From: Hydractinia symbiolongicarpus
Taxonomy: Eukaryota > Cnidaria > Hydrozoa > Anthoathecata > Hydractiniidae
Assembly: GCF_029227915.1 (NCBI RefSeq)
Contig: NC_079880.1
Location: forward strand, 25,973,501 to 26,033,500
Direction: 5' to 3'
DNA length: 60,000 bases
In this document: piece by piece, positions 1 through 13,100 of the stretch
Numbering within the stretch: the first letter of the stretch is position 1
Layout of the letters: each line of letters opens with the position of its first letter
The notes under the pieces: generated by a model
What the model saw: the letters and a program-made list of their open reading frames with translations, nothing else
Databases searched by the model: none
Told to the model about the DNA's origin: nothing
Translations under genes and position numbers: made by a program

Positions 1-570
1 TCTATTCCGATCATTCCTATAACAAACATAGCCATCAATTTTAACGTCATTGTCCGTGATGGTGTCATCAATTTTGGTTTCACAGATGGAGAATACATCA
101 AGTTTTGTTTGATGTAGCAGAAGTTTAACATAGTCTAGTTTGGATGACAGACCATTAATGTTGAGATGGGCCATTTTTAAGCCCTTCCCATTTCTGATTG
201 CCTCTAAATCAAAGTTTTCATCAATAGTAATATTGATGTTGTCCGGAATTTCGTCACCAAATGACTCCTCATTAGCAAAGGGCAAATTACGAGAAAGACA
301 GGGACTGCAAACGAAAAACAGTTTATCTTCAGGAGTCTTCATAAATTGTTGATATTTTTTATCAGAAATACGCTCACATTTTTTATGAGCCCATAATCCA
401 CACTTGTCACAAGAAAGTGCTTTGTGTGTTTTTGCCACAGGTTTTAAGCATGAAGAACAGGGATACTTAACAGGACCTGGGTTGAGGCAGATGTCCCCTG
501 ACAAGAGGATTAAAAAATAGAAATACTTGTGCCTGCTTGGCTTAAGTTTTGATAAAGCCATTAATTTTAA
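1..570 (-). mobile_element. LINE N-terminal fragment: PHD-like zinc finger and start of AP endonuclease, cut by window edge
   Basis: Read on the minus strand, this is one open frame from about 568 down to base 1. It first encodes a hydrophobic stretch and the motif GDICLNPGP, typical of CR1/L2/Jockey-type non-LTR retrotransposons. A Cys/His cluster follows (PCSSC, then CDKCGLWAHKKC, then CSPC), a PHD-like finger. After an acidic linker come MAHLNINGLSSKLDYV and FSICETKIDDT, which match the start of the LINE apurinic endonuclease (the N of LNIN and the E of SETK-type motifs). The rest of the endonuclease and the reverse transcriptase would lie left of the window. A stop about 570 ends the frame upstream and no good start is visible, so the 5' end may be truncated or shifted. 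The clade is not certain. Confidence 0.8.
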
Positions 571-1172
571 TTGGAGAGTGAGCTGGCTTTCAGAAACTCT
601 ATTGCAGGCATCAAGTGAAGAGATAGAAAAGAAACTCCTATCTAGTCGACTCATTTCGTTGTTGTTGGGTGAGCTACTTTTGAACGAAGGTTTTGTATTG
701 CTCAAAAATACAACGAACACAAAAATCAGTTTTAGCGTAAATGTGGGGTTTCCTACCTGAGTAAAGTTATTTTTAAGTCGTAGAGAGATCATTCTACGGT
801 TATGTGCTCTTCCAAAACTATGTTTGAAGGATCTAAGGCAAGCCCATTTCCTTACGATGTTACAGAAGGAGCAGCAGGAACCCACAACACAGCAAAGCTA
901 CCATATTAGATGATAGATGGATAAAAAACTGACTGGGATAAAAACAATTTATTAACAAAAACAATAATTTAAAAACTTACAAAACAACAAATTAAAGAAA
1001 TGAAAAGATATAAATGAAGTAAAAAAGGCAGTACAATATATAATAAATCAAAAAGGACTTAGCTGTCAAAGCAGGAGCTCTTCAAGCTTTAGTCTTCTTT
1101 TTTCTTTCTTCGACTTAGCGCGCCAAGACCGGAGCGTTTTAGATACGTCCGACCTCAACGAGAGCTAAGCAC
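571..1172. other. Non-coding flank of the LINE fragment
   Basis: I see no supported gene here. Bases 571-900 may be further decayed 5' LINE sequence, because the composition continues smoothly, but the frame is interrupted. Bases 900-1070 are A-rich. Confidence 0.4.
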
Positions 1173-1329
1173 GGTCAACCCATGCCATGTGAAGGAAATT
1201 AGGTAGGTATTACTGGTGTATACTTAATATCATTCCGAACACAGGACTCACATTGATAACAGTGTTTCCTACACTGAAGTGGCTATATCCTGTATAAATA
1301 TTTGGAATAATAATAATAATAGTAATCAC
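1173..1329 (+). mobile_element. SINE 3' part (5'-truncated copy of the family at 29.1 kb), ending in a TAA tail
   Basis: The segment from GTCAACCCATGCCATG through the CTGTATAAATATT region to a (TAA)n tail matches 29219-29375 base for base with scattered differences. The tRNA-like head present in the 29.1 kb copy is absent, so this is a 5'-truncated retroposed copy. Assignment as a SINE rests on the second copy, which carries a B-box-like sequence. Confidence 0.65.
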
Positions 1330-1481
1330 GGACCAGTATACGCTCAATCATAGTGCCACGTTTTTCCTGGGCATTCAGAAATGGAGGTAACTTCTCTGCT
1401 TAGTTTGTTTACATTTTTACCTCCATTTTTTCTGCGCGCGCATCGGGCATTACATAATCACTTAGATGCTTGTGCAAGTAA

Positions 1482-1813
1482 GGGGACTTCGGAAATATTT
1501 TTCAGGCCCCGTTAGCAGGATATCGCTGCTAAGATTCAGACCCCCTCCCCACCTCTTTTAGTGGATTTCCGTCCGTGAAATACACACATTCGGGTAAATC
1601 TTGGAAGTCTCAGAGGCGTGTTTTGTAGATAAAAGTTATCGGAATTGATGAGAAGAGGAATTATGCTCACGAACGACGAAGAATTTTCAGGCCACAAACA
1701 AATTTTTAAAATTTCTTAATCCCTAGCGGATTTTTTTTCAAACTTCAGACCCCCTCCCCCCTTAGCGGCGATATCCAGCTAACGGGGCCCGAAAAATTTT
1801 TTTCGAAGGCCCC
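1482..1813 (+). mobile_element. MITE copy 1, about 332 bp, with TAA flanks (PIF/Harbinger-like)
   Basis: The two ends are inverted repeats: the left starts GGGGACTTCGG and the right end, reversed, starts GGGGCCTTCGAAAA. Both continue into GTTAGC-GGATATCGC-GCTAAG. The element is flanked by TAA on both sides (1479-1481 and 1814-1816). A second copy, inverted, lies at 24761-25089. Three-base TWA target duplications and G-rich ends are known for PIF/Harbinger transposons; the superfamily assignment is inferred. No coding capacity is visible. Confidence 0.75.
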
Positions 1814-1925
1814 TAAATATCAGGACTGTGATTCCATGTATTCAAATTAAGCAGCCATTATGAAATGATAGACATAGTCCACTTGTACCCTCATCGGAGA
1901 GCAACAAAGGAGAACATTCCGACCA

Positions 1926-2217
1926 CAAGAATAGCCCTTTCGACTTTAACAATTAGGTGGCAGGCAAAAAGATGCAGGCGCTAGGTAAAGTGAGGTCTTT
2001 TTTAGTCTGCTTCTTCGCACAAAGGTATCATTACAACTTTATATGAATATATGTCAATCAGAAGTTATCCATGTACACTCAATAGTAGTTTAAAGCCTCA
2101 AAAATGTTTCCATATAGAAAGAAATGGCCTAAAAAAGACCTTTTTCAGCAAGCTTCCACATCTTTCCGCCTGCCACACAGTTGTAGACCCAGAAGGGCTT
2201 TCTGCGTCTATATTCCC
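1926..2217. repeat. Imperfect inverted repeat, about 290 bp
   Basis: The left arm near 1930-2012 and the right arm near 2131-2215 share, in reverse complement, blocks such as GTGGCAGGC-GAAAGATG and AGGTCTTTTTT. It may be a decayed foldback or MITE. The arms are only partly alike and no target duplication could be settled. Confidence 0.4.
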
Positions 2218-3537
2218 TTAGCAAGGTATATAATAATACATACAGTTTACGTGTCTTTAGTTTTAGCGAGACACTGCTAAATACCATAGAAAACAAATGA
2301 CAAAACATATTCCACAAACTTTTAACTTTTAACTGGACTAAATAAGACTTCCCAGTTTCTTTAATTTTATAATTAAAAAAATAAAAAAAATATTAAATAT
2401 ATATTTTTATTTGTGAAAATCTTTAGGCCGTATAGCATATTCTTGGAACCGGGTTAACATGCTTAAAAGAAAAGTTCTACATACATAAGTTCCATGTCAA
2501 CACATGTTGTTCATATGCCACAGACCTTCCGCAATCAACAGGCAAAATAATGAAGATAATAATTATTATTTTTGAGTGGGGCATTTTTGATCTTGAAATA
2601 ACATATATACAGTGAAAAGATGGTTAGCCACAGTAGAAAAATTTTTAACCATGTATATATATGTCCCAGGCCTCCAAAAATTTTTCCAATGACCAAATAA
2701 CTGCAATAACAGCAACCGGATCTGCAACTTTGTTTGCAATAACATTTTCTGGGTAAGCTTGTATAGGCCCTATATGTTTACTCACAAAATTTGCAAACTG
2801 ACATGCAGATCCCAAGTTATGAGTTCGTCAGCAAAAAATTAAGAGGCTTGGGACCAGCAAACAAGTGTCATTTTGGCAACAAAATTTATGTTAATCAATT
2901 CACCTTTATAATATCTATGCATTGATAAAGTTTTAATGCACATCCCTTAACAGGTCTAAAATTACTGATAACAGAAAATATCAAATTTGTTATTACTTAA
3001 ATATGACATCATAATATATGCAGCATAATTAAATTAAAAAAAAACTTGTTAAATAACTTTTTAGGCTCTATAATATAAGTCCAACATCATTTTATACCTC
3101 AGGTTCCCTTTAAGGTCGAAACAGCTTTCCCATTGCAATATACTAGGACATTTTGTTATATTTTAGTTTGAATTTCTTTTTATTTCGATCAAGTCCACAC
3201 TAATTTTCAAACTTTGCTGTGTGATTTTCTTATGCCTAGGAAGTTGGAATTTAGTGCAATTTTTGTTATACGCAATTCCTTATGTTTGGGGTAACAAAGT
3301 TTGGTGGTACAAGGTAAAATGTATCCTACCAGGATTGGCCATGTCCATTTTTTATGAAACCTATAAAAATTTCTGTAAACTTTTGTTGTTGCCTTTCTAA
3401 ACCTTGCAATCATATAAAATATATAATATATAATTGTCAGATTGTCAGATTCACAAAAGTTTGTAGTATTTGATTTTTTGAAAGAGACAGGAAAGGGATA
3501 GGAGATGGTAAGGAAATCATAGTGTTTATTTATATTT
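2218..3537. other. AT-rich intergenic sequence without recognisable gene
   Basis: Only short frames without family resemblance occur on either strand. I see no splice-coherent exon series and no RNA gene. Confidence 0.5.
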
Positions 3538-3575
3538 AAGGGTTATATTTTTTCCTGCGAAAAAATATAACCCTT
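3538..3575. repeat. Perfect 17-bp palindrome with a 4-base loop
   Basis: AAGGGTTATATTTTTTC, loop CTGC, then the exact reverse complement. It could form a stable hairpin or cruciform. It sits in non-coding sequence about 240 bp beyond the 3' tail of the LINE. Confidence 0.85.
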
Positions 3576-3810
3576 ATTCATAAAAATTTCCCCTTAGGAG
3601 CTGTAGAAATGTATTCCTGAAAAAATTGCTTGTGAGGTGGTAAATGATTTTTTTAGCACAATTCACTTGTACCAGGCTCTGTAACTTTATATTTGCTTGT
3701 GTGTTTGCAAAAAAAAAATTGTGAACATTATATTGGAGTTGGCCCACAAATGTTTTTTGCAAGCAAAAAAACATAACAACCTCAAAATAATTTGCACCTG
3801 TCAGTAGTAT

Positions 3811-5545
3811 CATCATTCATCATCATCATTCTCGGCTTAACGTCCGTTTTCCATGCTAGCATGGGTTGGACGGGGTATATTAATGACCCTCTTCCAATCT
3901 GATCTAGACTGTGTTAGATCTAAACTCAACTTCCTCTCTATCAAGTCTGTCCTTATAACCTCCTGCCAAGTCTTTCTCGGTCTGCCTCTGGGCTTTGCCC
4001 CAGGAACTATCAAGTCTCTACACTTTCTTACCCAATTATCCTCCTCCATTCTTTCCAAGTGCCCCAGCCAATTCAATCTTCTTATCTGGATAACATCTTT
4101 AATTCTACGGAGACTTAGCCTGCTTCTTAGCTCATCTGAACTCTTTCTGTCTCTCAGACTGGCATTACACATCCACCTAACCATTCTCATATCATTCCTT
4201 TCTAAACGGTCAAGATCTTCCTGCTTCACTGCCCATGTCTCACTACCATACAACATAACACTTCTTACACAGGCCTCATACAACCTACCTTTTACCTCAA
4301 TTGATAGGTCTCTGCTAGTCAATAAAGGAAGTAACTCTCTAAGCTTTTTCTAAGTAGAACCTATCCTGCAAGTAACACTTCTTCCAACACCCCCTTTACT
4401 GCCCAACATATCACCTAAGTAACAGAAGTTCTTAAATATCTCTAACGAGCCACTGTTGTACATCATTAAAGCTGGAAATACTTCATTCTCTATAATCTCA
4501 CCTTTGCAACGCTTGCATACGAGCTGTATGCCAGCTCTTAACCTTCCACTAATACTACTGCACTTCTTATGTACCCAATGCTTGCGAGTTACTACCAACC
4601 CCTTTTCTGCAAACTCCACAAGGCCACTTTCCAACTACAAGGTCACACTTGGCTGCAATGCTACTTATCATGACTTTAGACTTTGCTGTGTTTACCTTCA
4701 GCCCTTTCTCTTCTAGTCCTTTCTTCCACTTCTCAAACTTTTCAACTAATTCTTCCATCGACTCTGCTATGAGAACCAAATCATCTGCATACAATAACTC
4801 CCATGGACAACCTGTTCTGAACTCCATCGACAGCGCTTCTAAGACTAGAATAAACAACAAAGGACTAAGTACAGAACCCTGATGTACACCAACATTTACA
4901 CTAAATTCATCACTAAGTGAATCGTTAATCCTGACACGACTTCTAGCATTGCTGTACGTAGACTGAACCATCGTAACTAGCCACTCATCCACACCTAATT
5001 TTCTCATAGCCCACCAAATAACTTTACATGGCACTCTATCAAAAGCTTTCTCTAAATCTACAAAGGCAAAATAGAGATTCTTTCTCTTTCCTAAATACTT
5101 TTCCTGAAGCTGTCTGAGTAAAAATATTGCATCTGTAGTGCCACGCCCTGGAACAAAACCAAATTGCATCTTATCTATATCAATTCTTTCTCTAAGTAAC
5201 TTATCAATCACTCTTTCAATAACTTTCATTACTTGATCAACCAACTTCAAACTTTTATAGTCACCCCTTTCTAATGCATCACCCTTGCCCTTGAAACAAT
5301 TCACTATTACACTCGACTGCCACTCACTCGGAATAGCACCATCCTTTATAATCTGGTTAGCAAGACTTGTAATAAGCTCAACTCCAATATATCCAGATGC
5401 TTTTACCATCTCTGCAACAATACCTGATACTCCTGCAGCCTTGCCAATCTTCAATTTCCTAATAGCCTCCACTACCCATTCTGACTTGATCTGCATAGCT
5501 GGCCCTTCTACGACATCATCATCAGACAAATTATAGATTAGTAGA
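3811..5545 (-). mobile_element. 5'-truncated, frame-broken LINE (reverse transcriptase to 3' end), RTE-like
   Basis: Three minus-strand frames join into one decayed reverse transcriptase. 5529-4600 carries the RT core: GKAAGVSGI, FVPGRGTTDAIFLLRQLQ, FVDLEKAFDRVP, VHQGSVLSPLLF and the catalytic YADD with the upstream GCPWELL typical of RTE-like LINEs. A Cys/His segment follows (PCGVCRKGVGSN, then, after a frameshift near 4600, HWVHKKCS and CKRCKG). After another break near 4330, the last frame (4322-3837) gives the conserved ACVRSVMLYGSETWAV and LNWLGHLERM C-terminal block. The 3' end runs into a CAT/ATG-type trinucleotide tail at 3811-3830. The endonuclease is missing. At least two frame breaks make it inactive. 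Confidence 0.88.
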
Positions 5546-8500
5546 TTAGTAAATTAAAAATTAAAGTGGTTAACGCTGCCTGTGATCTACAGAACATGGC
5601 ATTTTCTGAGGATGATTCAGGACCACAATATTAAATAATAAAGAAAGGGAACAAAGAAGAGAATTCCGATGGGCAAAATCTATAAATATATACCTTTATT
5701 ACCTTTTTATATCCAGAGATCCACAAGTGCTAGAACTGCAAAAGCTTTTTCCTTGTATGTGTAACTTGCATGCCTATATACTCTTCATTCAATGTGACAA
5801 ATCGAAATTAAAATCCTATCCAAGGAGACGGCAGACAAAAATATTTCAAAGTCTAGCCTTTTGTAGAAACAGATTCTCATTGAAGTCTTTAGTTGTGTGC
5901 AAAATGTTTAGGAAGGGGAATCTATAGAACCTTGACATCTAGGTAAATATTTCCTATTAGAACAACAGATCACAGTCTATTATGTAAAAAAAAGTCTTAG
6001 GAACACTAAAGCCAATACTTTTGATTTGGGTCCTGGTTTTGGGGCTCAAAATTGGAAGAATCTCAAGCATATCGTATTACCATACAAGTAAAGAAAAAAA
6101 ACATTTTTTATGAAAGACCTTGATTAAAAAAAATGCAAAATATAAATGCCAAGATTAATTTGGTTTTACGTCTTGTAACAACATCTCTTAAGAATGATAA
6201 CGGAGTATTTGACCTAGTGTACAGAGTTCCACATGCTCCTGCTGTGAGATATAAACTGCATAATGACTGTTTTGGATTTGTTTTTTTTATATATGTATAT
6301 ATATAAATATATATTAAGTGGTCAACTGTAGCTTGAAAGTAGCTAAGATAAAAAAAATGAAAATGAATATCTTTATCCAAATCTAATTTTAAGGTGACCT
6401 GCTATACTGCTCTTTTACCAAAAGCAATTCGTTTTAATATGCTTAATGAAATTGAAAAGATATAAATAGATTAGAATAACATCTACAGTTTATAGGGGAA
6501 TAAACACGAAAGGTTTACAATACAGGCACTTTAAGAAAATCCTTATTGCGTACTTTTTACTTTACCCTTTGCATTTCTAGAAGTTTGTTTATACTATTAA
6601 GTATTTTATTTATTCTTTTAAAACGTCTTTATTGTAATTTTTACAGAAATGAAGTGTATTGGTTGATGGCTCATTGGAGAATTGTTTTTTCTGTATACAT
6701 TGTTTTATATTAAGAAAATTGAGTAAGCAATTGGGAATATACTTGGGTTTGAAGGTATATATATTTAGTTGCAGGATTTTGTGATAAAGGAAACATTTCA
6801 GTTACATGTTTCAAATTAATTAATCTTTATTGTTATTTTAATCATTTGGTCATCCTTTTCAAAGTAATTACAGGAATAGAACATTTTAAATAGAAGAGTA
6901 ATTACAGCCAGTTATTAGTCAGAGATTCTTCGTCTCATTTAAAAATATAGTTTTGTTGATGCGTTTTCAAATTTGTTTGTTAATAAGATGAGAGAAAAAA
7001 GAAGAAAAAGGTGAGTTTATTTGTTTGTTTCTTTGTTGTTGTTTTTTTTTTTGTTTACCGGGCATTTTTTTCTGTTTGTTTTGTTTCCTTGTTTTTTCAG
7101 CCATTTTGTGTGTTTGGTCATTTAACAAATTTTCATCCTATTTTTTAGCTTTATTTTTTATTTTGAATAAAAATTAATCGAAATGAAAAAGCCCTGGTAC
7201 AATAAACCAAAACAACAGTGACAAAATTAATCGTAGACCCACTTTTGCCATGGCTTTAGTTTTTTTTGTTTTGTTTTTTAACAAAAGCCAGACATGTCAA
7301 AATCTTTTAACACTTCAGAGAGAAAGACAGCTGTGTTTTGTTGTCCCACGTGAAGGTGATAAATACAGCTGCTATAGATTCCATATTCAGTATAATGTTC
7401 TTTGTGTGGTTAGTCTTACCATTTTCTGTCTCTTCCTGATGTATCAAATTTAAAAAACTTAATAAAAGTAAAAAAAAATGAAATAAAAAATTACCTTTTT
7501 TTATTTTTTTATTTCATGTAAACAGAATAGAAATTGCAGTTACTTGTTAATTAAATTTAATCTGATATGTAATAACACAGAACTTTCTTGCAGTTTTTAT
7601 TTAATAAGAAGTTGTAGAATAACCTACGCAGTATGTATTTTTCTTTGTTTTAAAAATGTGAAATATAATGTTGCATATTGTTTTCATGTGTGTCGTCATT
7701 AACTTTATGTTTAGATTATCTATGTTATTGTTGTTGTCTGCAAAAAGATCCCACTAAAATTTAGGATATGCTTTTTGATACCATAGGGTAAACTTTGTTA
7801 GAGTCCAATTTTATTGTGAATGCTTCGTTAAATATAAAATAGCAATATGGGAGTAAATCACTTCTTTTTCACCAGAAACAACTTTTATGTTCCTTTCTAT
7901 TCTTTAACGAGATGCTTCTGTTATTTATATTGACATAGTGTCAATCAGGAAAGAAGTCAAGTACTTTCTCAAAGAACAATCAAACTATCACTTCAATCAA
8001 ACTTGTTTTGGACATTTCGACATATTTTTGTTGTAAATTTTACCTGTGATTTTTTTATTTTGACCTGTGTGTAGTGATTGTATCTAAATCAAAATATAAG
8101 TTCACAATATTGTTTATTTTATAATTTTACCACAAATGCTTATAAACATGTGTTCAGTTAAACAAAGCCAGCCGAAAGACTTCTTATGATTAGTGATAAA
8201 ATTAAATTATCTTCACTGCATTGACATGTTAAATACTTATAGGTCATACCAACCACATGAAGTAGTCATTAAATTTAAAAAGATCTCATGTCTTGTATAC
8301 TATGTGGTTTATAAATAAAAAATACCGTGGTCCAGCCCATGCAATGCAACTTAAGTAGATTTTATTCCCGCAAGAGATCTGATGTTGTTCCATAATTTGA
8401 AGCCACATCCACCCTACTCACCCATTTATTTTTCGTATCCCCTATTATGTTTAATCCTCAGCCAATTTTATATTTGTAGTCACAATAAGTTTAATTTGAA

Positions 8501-10116
8501 ATATAAGGCTGTGCAGGTGAACAAAATGAGAAACGGAAAACTGTCAATTAAATACAAAAACATGTAATTCCTAAACACAAATAAATCTACTGAAAATATA
8601 TAGAACAAAACTTCAATAATAATTAAATTGGGAAAAAATTTTTTTTTAAAAATTCATCAAATAAAATTATCCCCAGTATAGGGTTTCTACCGTTCTTTTT
8701 TTAAAATTTTCAGTCCACCAGGGCCATTTTGAAATGATTCAACTTAAAACTATACAAGCGTTACATTTTTTTGAAATTAAGGAAAGTTAATGTGTAGATT
8801 CAGAAAAAGTGGGTCAGATCAAGGTTATTGGTATTATCCCTTGAAGTAATCTATTGTTTCTGTGTAAAGAATAAATAAATATTTTTGAAGGATGTTTTGA
8901 AGTGTTGTCTGAAGTGTCTCCTTTTCAGTGAGCTGTGTTAGGTTTTAAGTTATTACGTTTTCAGGGCTCTCTTTGTTTAGATTTGTCTTTTAAATATGTT
9001 TTAATATTCATCCTTTGCTTTATTGTTTAATCAGGTTACCTTGACAACATATGTAATATAATTTTTATCCACTACAGAATCGAAATTGCTATGAGAAGAC
9101 ATTTGTGATGTATGCAATTAAATAAAGTGTTTACTTGTTCTATGTAATGACATCCACTTGAGTAGATTTAATACAAGGTGAGAAAAACTTGTGACAAAGA
9201 AAGACAGTATTAAATGGAAAGAAATTGTCATGTGGAAAGAAGGAGTATAAAAACACTTTAAAGTTTGTTACATCTGTGATAATCAAGAATGTATTTAAAA
9301 AATGGGAGGAGAAATGTTGATGTCTGATATTAAGTTTTATTAATTTTTTATTTCAAATAAGAAGGTTCTTTTATTTTCTAGTGTTTTATTAGCAGGTTTT
9401 TGATTTTCTTTTGAAACATTAATCACACTTGCTTTTAAAAGCATTATCTCATATGCTTTTTAAAGCACTTTGTATACACTATCTAATGGTTTAACAATAT
9501 TGTTTTTATTATGTAATGTGGTGGATGAGTAATATTTTGAACAGCGAACAGAAAAGTTTAATTTTTGTAAATTGATATGTGTTTACTTTTTAATTCATTA
9601 TCAAGTTTATTTTAGATTTTAAATGTTGACATAGCTGTCTGTTTGGAATATCTGCTATGTTGCTTTTGTTAAACTTTGCCACCGTGTTCTTGAAGTTTCT
9701 TTTTTTCTGAATTTCATGCACTCTCACTTTAGCATGTTCTATTGTACTTAATATATTCTGAAGTGTAGTATTTATTTTGTGTATGCATGTAAGAGAGAAC
9801 ACAGTGCAAACTTTTTCTGCAAATTTGGATTTTAAATTTTCAGTTCATCTGTAACAATCTTCCTTTTACCGATATTATTTTATAGGTAGGAGCAAACTTT
9901 CACAAGTATATAGAATTGTTGTTTCCTTGGAATGCCTTTATATTTATGATATTGTTGTCTGTATTGTGCTCCTTTGTAACATTAGAGCCTCACAATAAAC
10001 TTTGTTGGTGGTTTATTCTTTTGTTTAATTTTACATTTTACATCTAATTTAGGGATGCTCAATTTTTCGTTAATGCATTTTTATGTTTAAACTTTTACTG
10101 TTTAAAATTTTTTTAG
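5546..10116. other. Intergenic, very AT-rich; probable 5' region of the RASSF gene
   Basis: There is no supported coding sequence in this 4.6 kb. Homopolymer T and A runs and a TA microsatellite (about 6280-6315) are present. A purine-rich stretch ending in a good donor (GAAAAAG|GTGAGT at about 7011) could be an untranslated first exon of the gene that starts at 10117, but this cannot be tested without transcripts. Confidence 0.5.
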
Positions 10117-10129
10117 ATCAGAATTAGAA

Positions 10130-13100
10130 ATGCCAGCAGGTAGTGTTCAACTTTCGGCTGTCGAAAGAAAGATACAAAGCAAAACGGGAACTGGTGCTGG
10201 TGTGAAGCGAGCAAAATCGTTTGGTTCAACAAGTGCACCAACTTCTCCTAGTGTTTTGCGAAGAAATAAACAACCCACAGTTGAGCCAAGGTTTGCTTTC
10301 TTTTTATTTCTTTTTATTAATTTTTTTTTAGGTTTTCGTTGTCATCTTGCTTTAACAGCTTGACTAATATATGCCCTGTTGTATCATAAAGAGCTTTAGA
10401 AATTCAAACCTTGGTAACATCTTTATGATTCACTCCACAGTTGCTTGGGTGCACAAGGGTGTACTTCATCCACATTCACATCCACAGGTACACATGCACG
10501 CTATTCCTGCCTTAATCTATCAGCTGTAATAATTTTTATTTTTTAATAAAGCGATATGATTCAATTAGAGAATCACTACTCACTACTCAAATAATTTCTT
10601 ATGAATATTGTGTATCTGCAAAATCATTGGGGATGGAAGAGTAACGCACTTGTTGTCATCTAGTTGTGACGATGTTGTAGCAGGTGAAAGCAAATGTTTT
10701 TAAGCTCATAGGTTATAGTTGGCAACGAGAATACGCTAAATTTAAAACTAAAATTAAAATAAGCGAATTTTATTATACATTCCCTTGTGTTGCGAAAATG
10801 CTTTTCTTTTATTCTTTGCTTTGGTGCTAAATACATAATTTACCCTACCTCGATTGTAGGTTGAAAAACCAATATACTATCTATTACCAATAGATTGGGT
10901 GCATAACTTAAGGTAATTAAATGGAGGAAAATGTGTCTGTACAAAGTCATCCCTCTTACATACATAATGAAATTTCGGTTAAGATCAGTTCTTTATCACC
11001 TTTCAAATATACAAGCCATAAGAAAGAACTGTGCAACAATTGTTGTCTGTAAATTTTCTTAAGAGCAGAGCATGCCAACACTAGATTTTGTTTATTCTCT
11101 ACGTGTCTAAAATGAAAGAATCAGAGAAGGCTTTCTCTATCTGTCATTTAAACATTATTATAGTTTTGGTATCATAGTTTAGATTTTGGTTGTTGGAGGG
11201 GGCAAATTGACCAAAGGAATATTTTACCTTATGTTCTTTACGTTGTTGACTTTTCATAACAAAACGCTGAGTCCGGAAACTGTTGTTGTTTACAGTCACT
11301 TTTCAAAAAGGAAAAATACACAAGATGCATATTGTAAATTGCATTTAAATGGCAACATTGTTTTGGACATGTTGAGCCAAGCTTGAATTGAATCAAATAG
11401 ATATATATTGTGTCACTGTGACAAGGTTTTAAAAATTAGGCTTGTACTCGAATATACTTACTGGCGTTCAAGAATGGAATATTTCAACAGAACAGTTTTT
11501 AGAACAAATTTTGAATGAAATTCTGTCATTTTTTACAAAGCTTAGGTTCGACAAAATTGGCACTGAGATTATACGGTGTACTTCAGATTCAATTGATTGT
11601 TTTTTTTAAACAAAATTAAACAAAATGTTCTAAAAAGTATTTTTAGAAAGGAAACAAAATCTAAAGGAAACCTGAAGTGAAGTAGAATGATAAAACAGAA
11701 AAATAGACACTGCTACTTTAACATTACTTTCACAAAGATGCAATTTGTAAAAATATTGGATTTGCAATTTTAAGATTTTCTTTGTAGGATAATTTACAAA
11801 AACAGCATTTTAGTTCGAATTGCAAGTTAATTCGAACCCTGTGTGGTTTAATCAATGAACATCATAACTTAAATCCAAACAGTCAATCCAATTTCTTTTT
11901 ATATTGTCACTTTTTTAGATACACAAAATCTACATACCTTCTTATTGAAGCCAAGCGCATTGCAAGAGAGTTAGAAGAAAAGAAAAAAAGTGGTTCTCTA
12001 TTGGTACGCCCACAGTCAGCAAAAACAATAAACTTAGGTATGCATGATTTTTTTTATTTAAAAATTTTAAAGATTGAGATTACCTAGTGGTTAAAAGTCT
12101 GAGATTAGATGTTTACTCCGCTCAATGTATGAACAAATTACCTGAACTATTTGGTAGCATGTGAACAAATTTTTAACATGTGTAGTTTGCACAACGTTAT
12201 GTAAACATGACAAAAGCTCATTCAGGTCTGAGTAAACCTTATGTCAGGTCTGTGTAAAAACTACACTAAACTTTATATAATAGTTTAATACAGTTTAAGG
12301 TAAAGTGAAAATAAAAACGTTTAATCAACCTTTGTACTCTTTCTGCCTCGATCATGTCTGTATTTGAATATATAACAGAAGGTGTGAAAGAGGCTAATAC
12401 TAAAAAAGTGAACTATAGCACTATACTTGCATTAAAATTGAATCAAGACTAAATATTGTTCATTTTCTGCAATCATTTTTAAGGTTCTAGAGCACGTAGT
12501 GGCTCTGGTGGTATTGCAAGTCAAGCTAAAGGTGTAAAGAGAGCAGTCACTACTGAATCTGCATTTAGAAGATCAGAATCGCCAAGTATGTCTGTTTGTG
12601 GTTGTGATATCAAATTTTAGGCCACGTGTATGTAAAGAATTTGTGTTGGACATCATTTTTAAACACAAGTCTGTTGTAATGCTTACAAAAAAATTAGTTT
12701 GTTCTGCTCTTTTACATTTAAAAACATGAAAAATACACTGCTATTGCTGACTGAGAGGATTGCCACTAGCCTTGCTATAACATTTCCAACCTTGAAGTTA
12801 ATTTAACAAGAGGCACATTACCATTTGCATCAGCAATTCGTAATGTGACTTTAATCCTCAAAATTTTTAGATTTGTCCTGTTTACATTAATAGTACTGTT
12901 TTGGAATTTTTTGCCCAATAAAATGTTGCCTTTTTTTGTTCTATATTCTATGTTTGGTATGTGTGAACCAATAATGTTTTTTGCATTGTTCTGTTACTAA
13001 CAAGCATGCATATACACACCTACATTTATCACCATGGCAGCATTAGCAGTTATATTGAGAACATTTGTAACAACTGATGTGTTATAGTAGCTGACCATAT

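Noticed and set aside
3853-4353. 166-codon plus-strand frame
   Set aside because: It is the antisense shadow of the LINE C-terminal frame; its protein has no family features.
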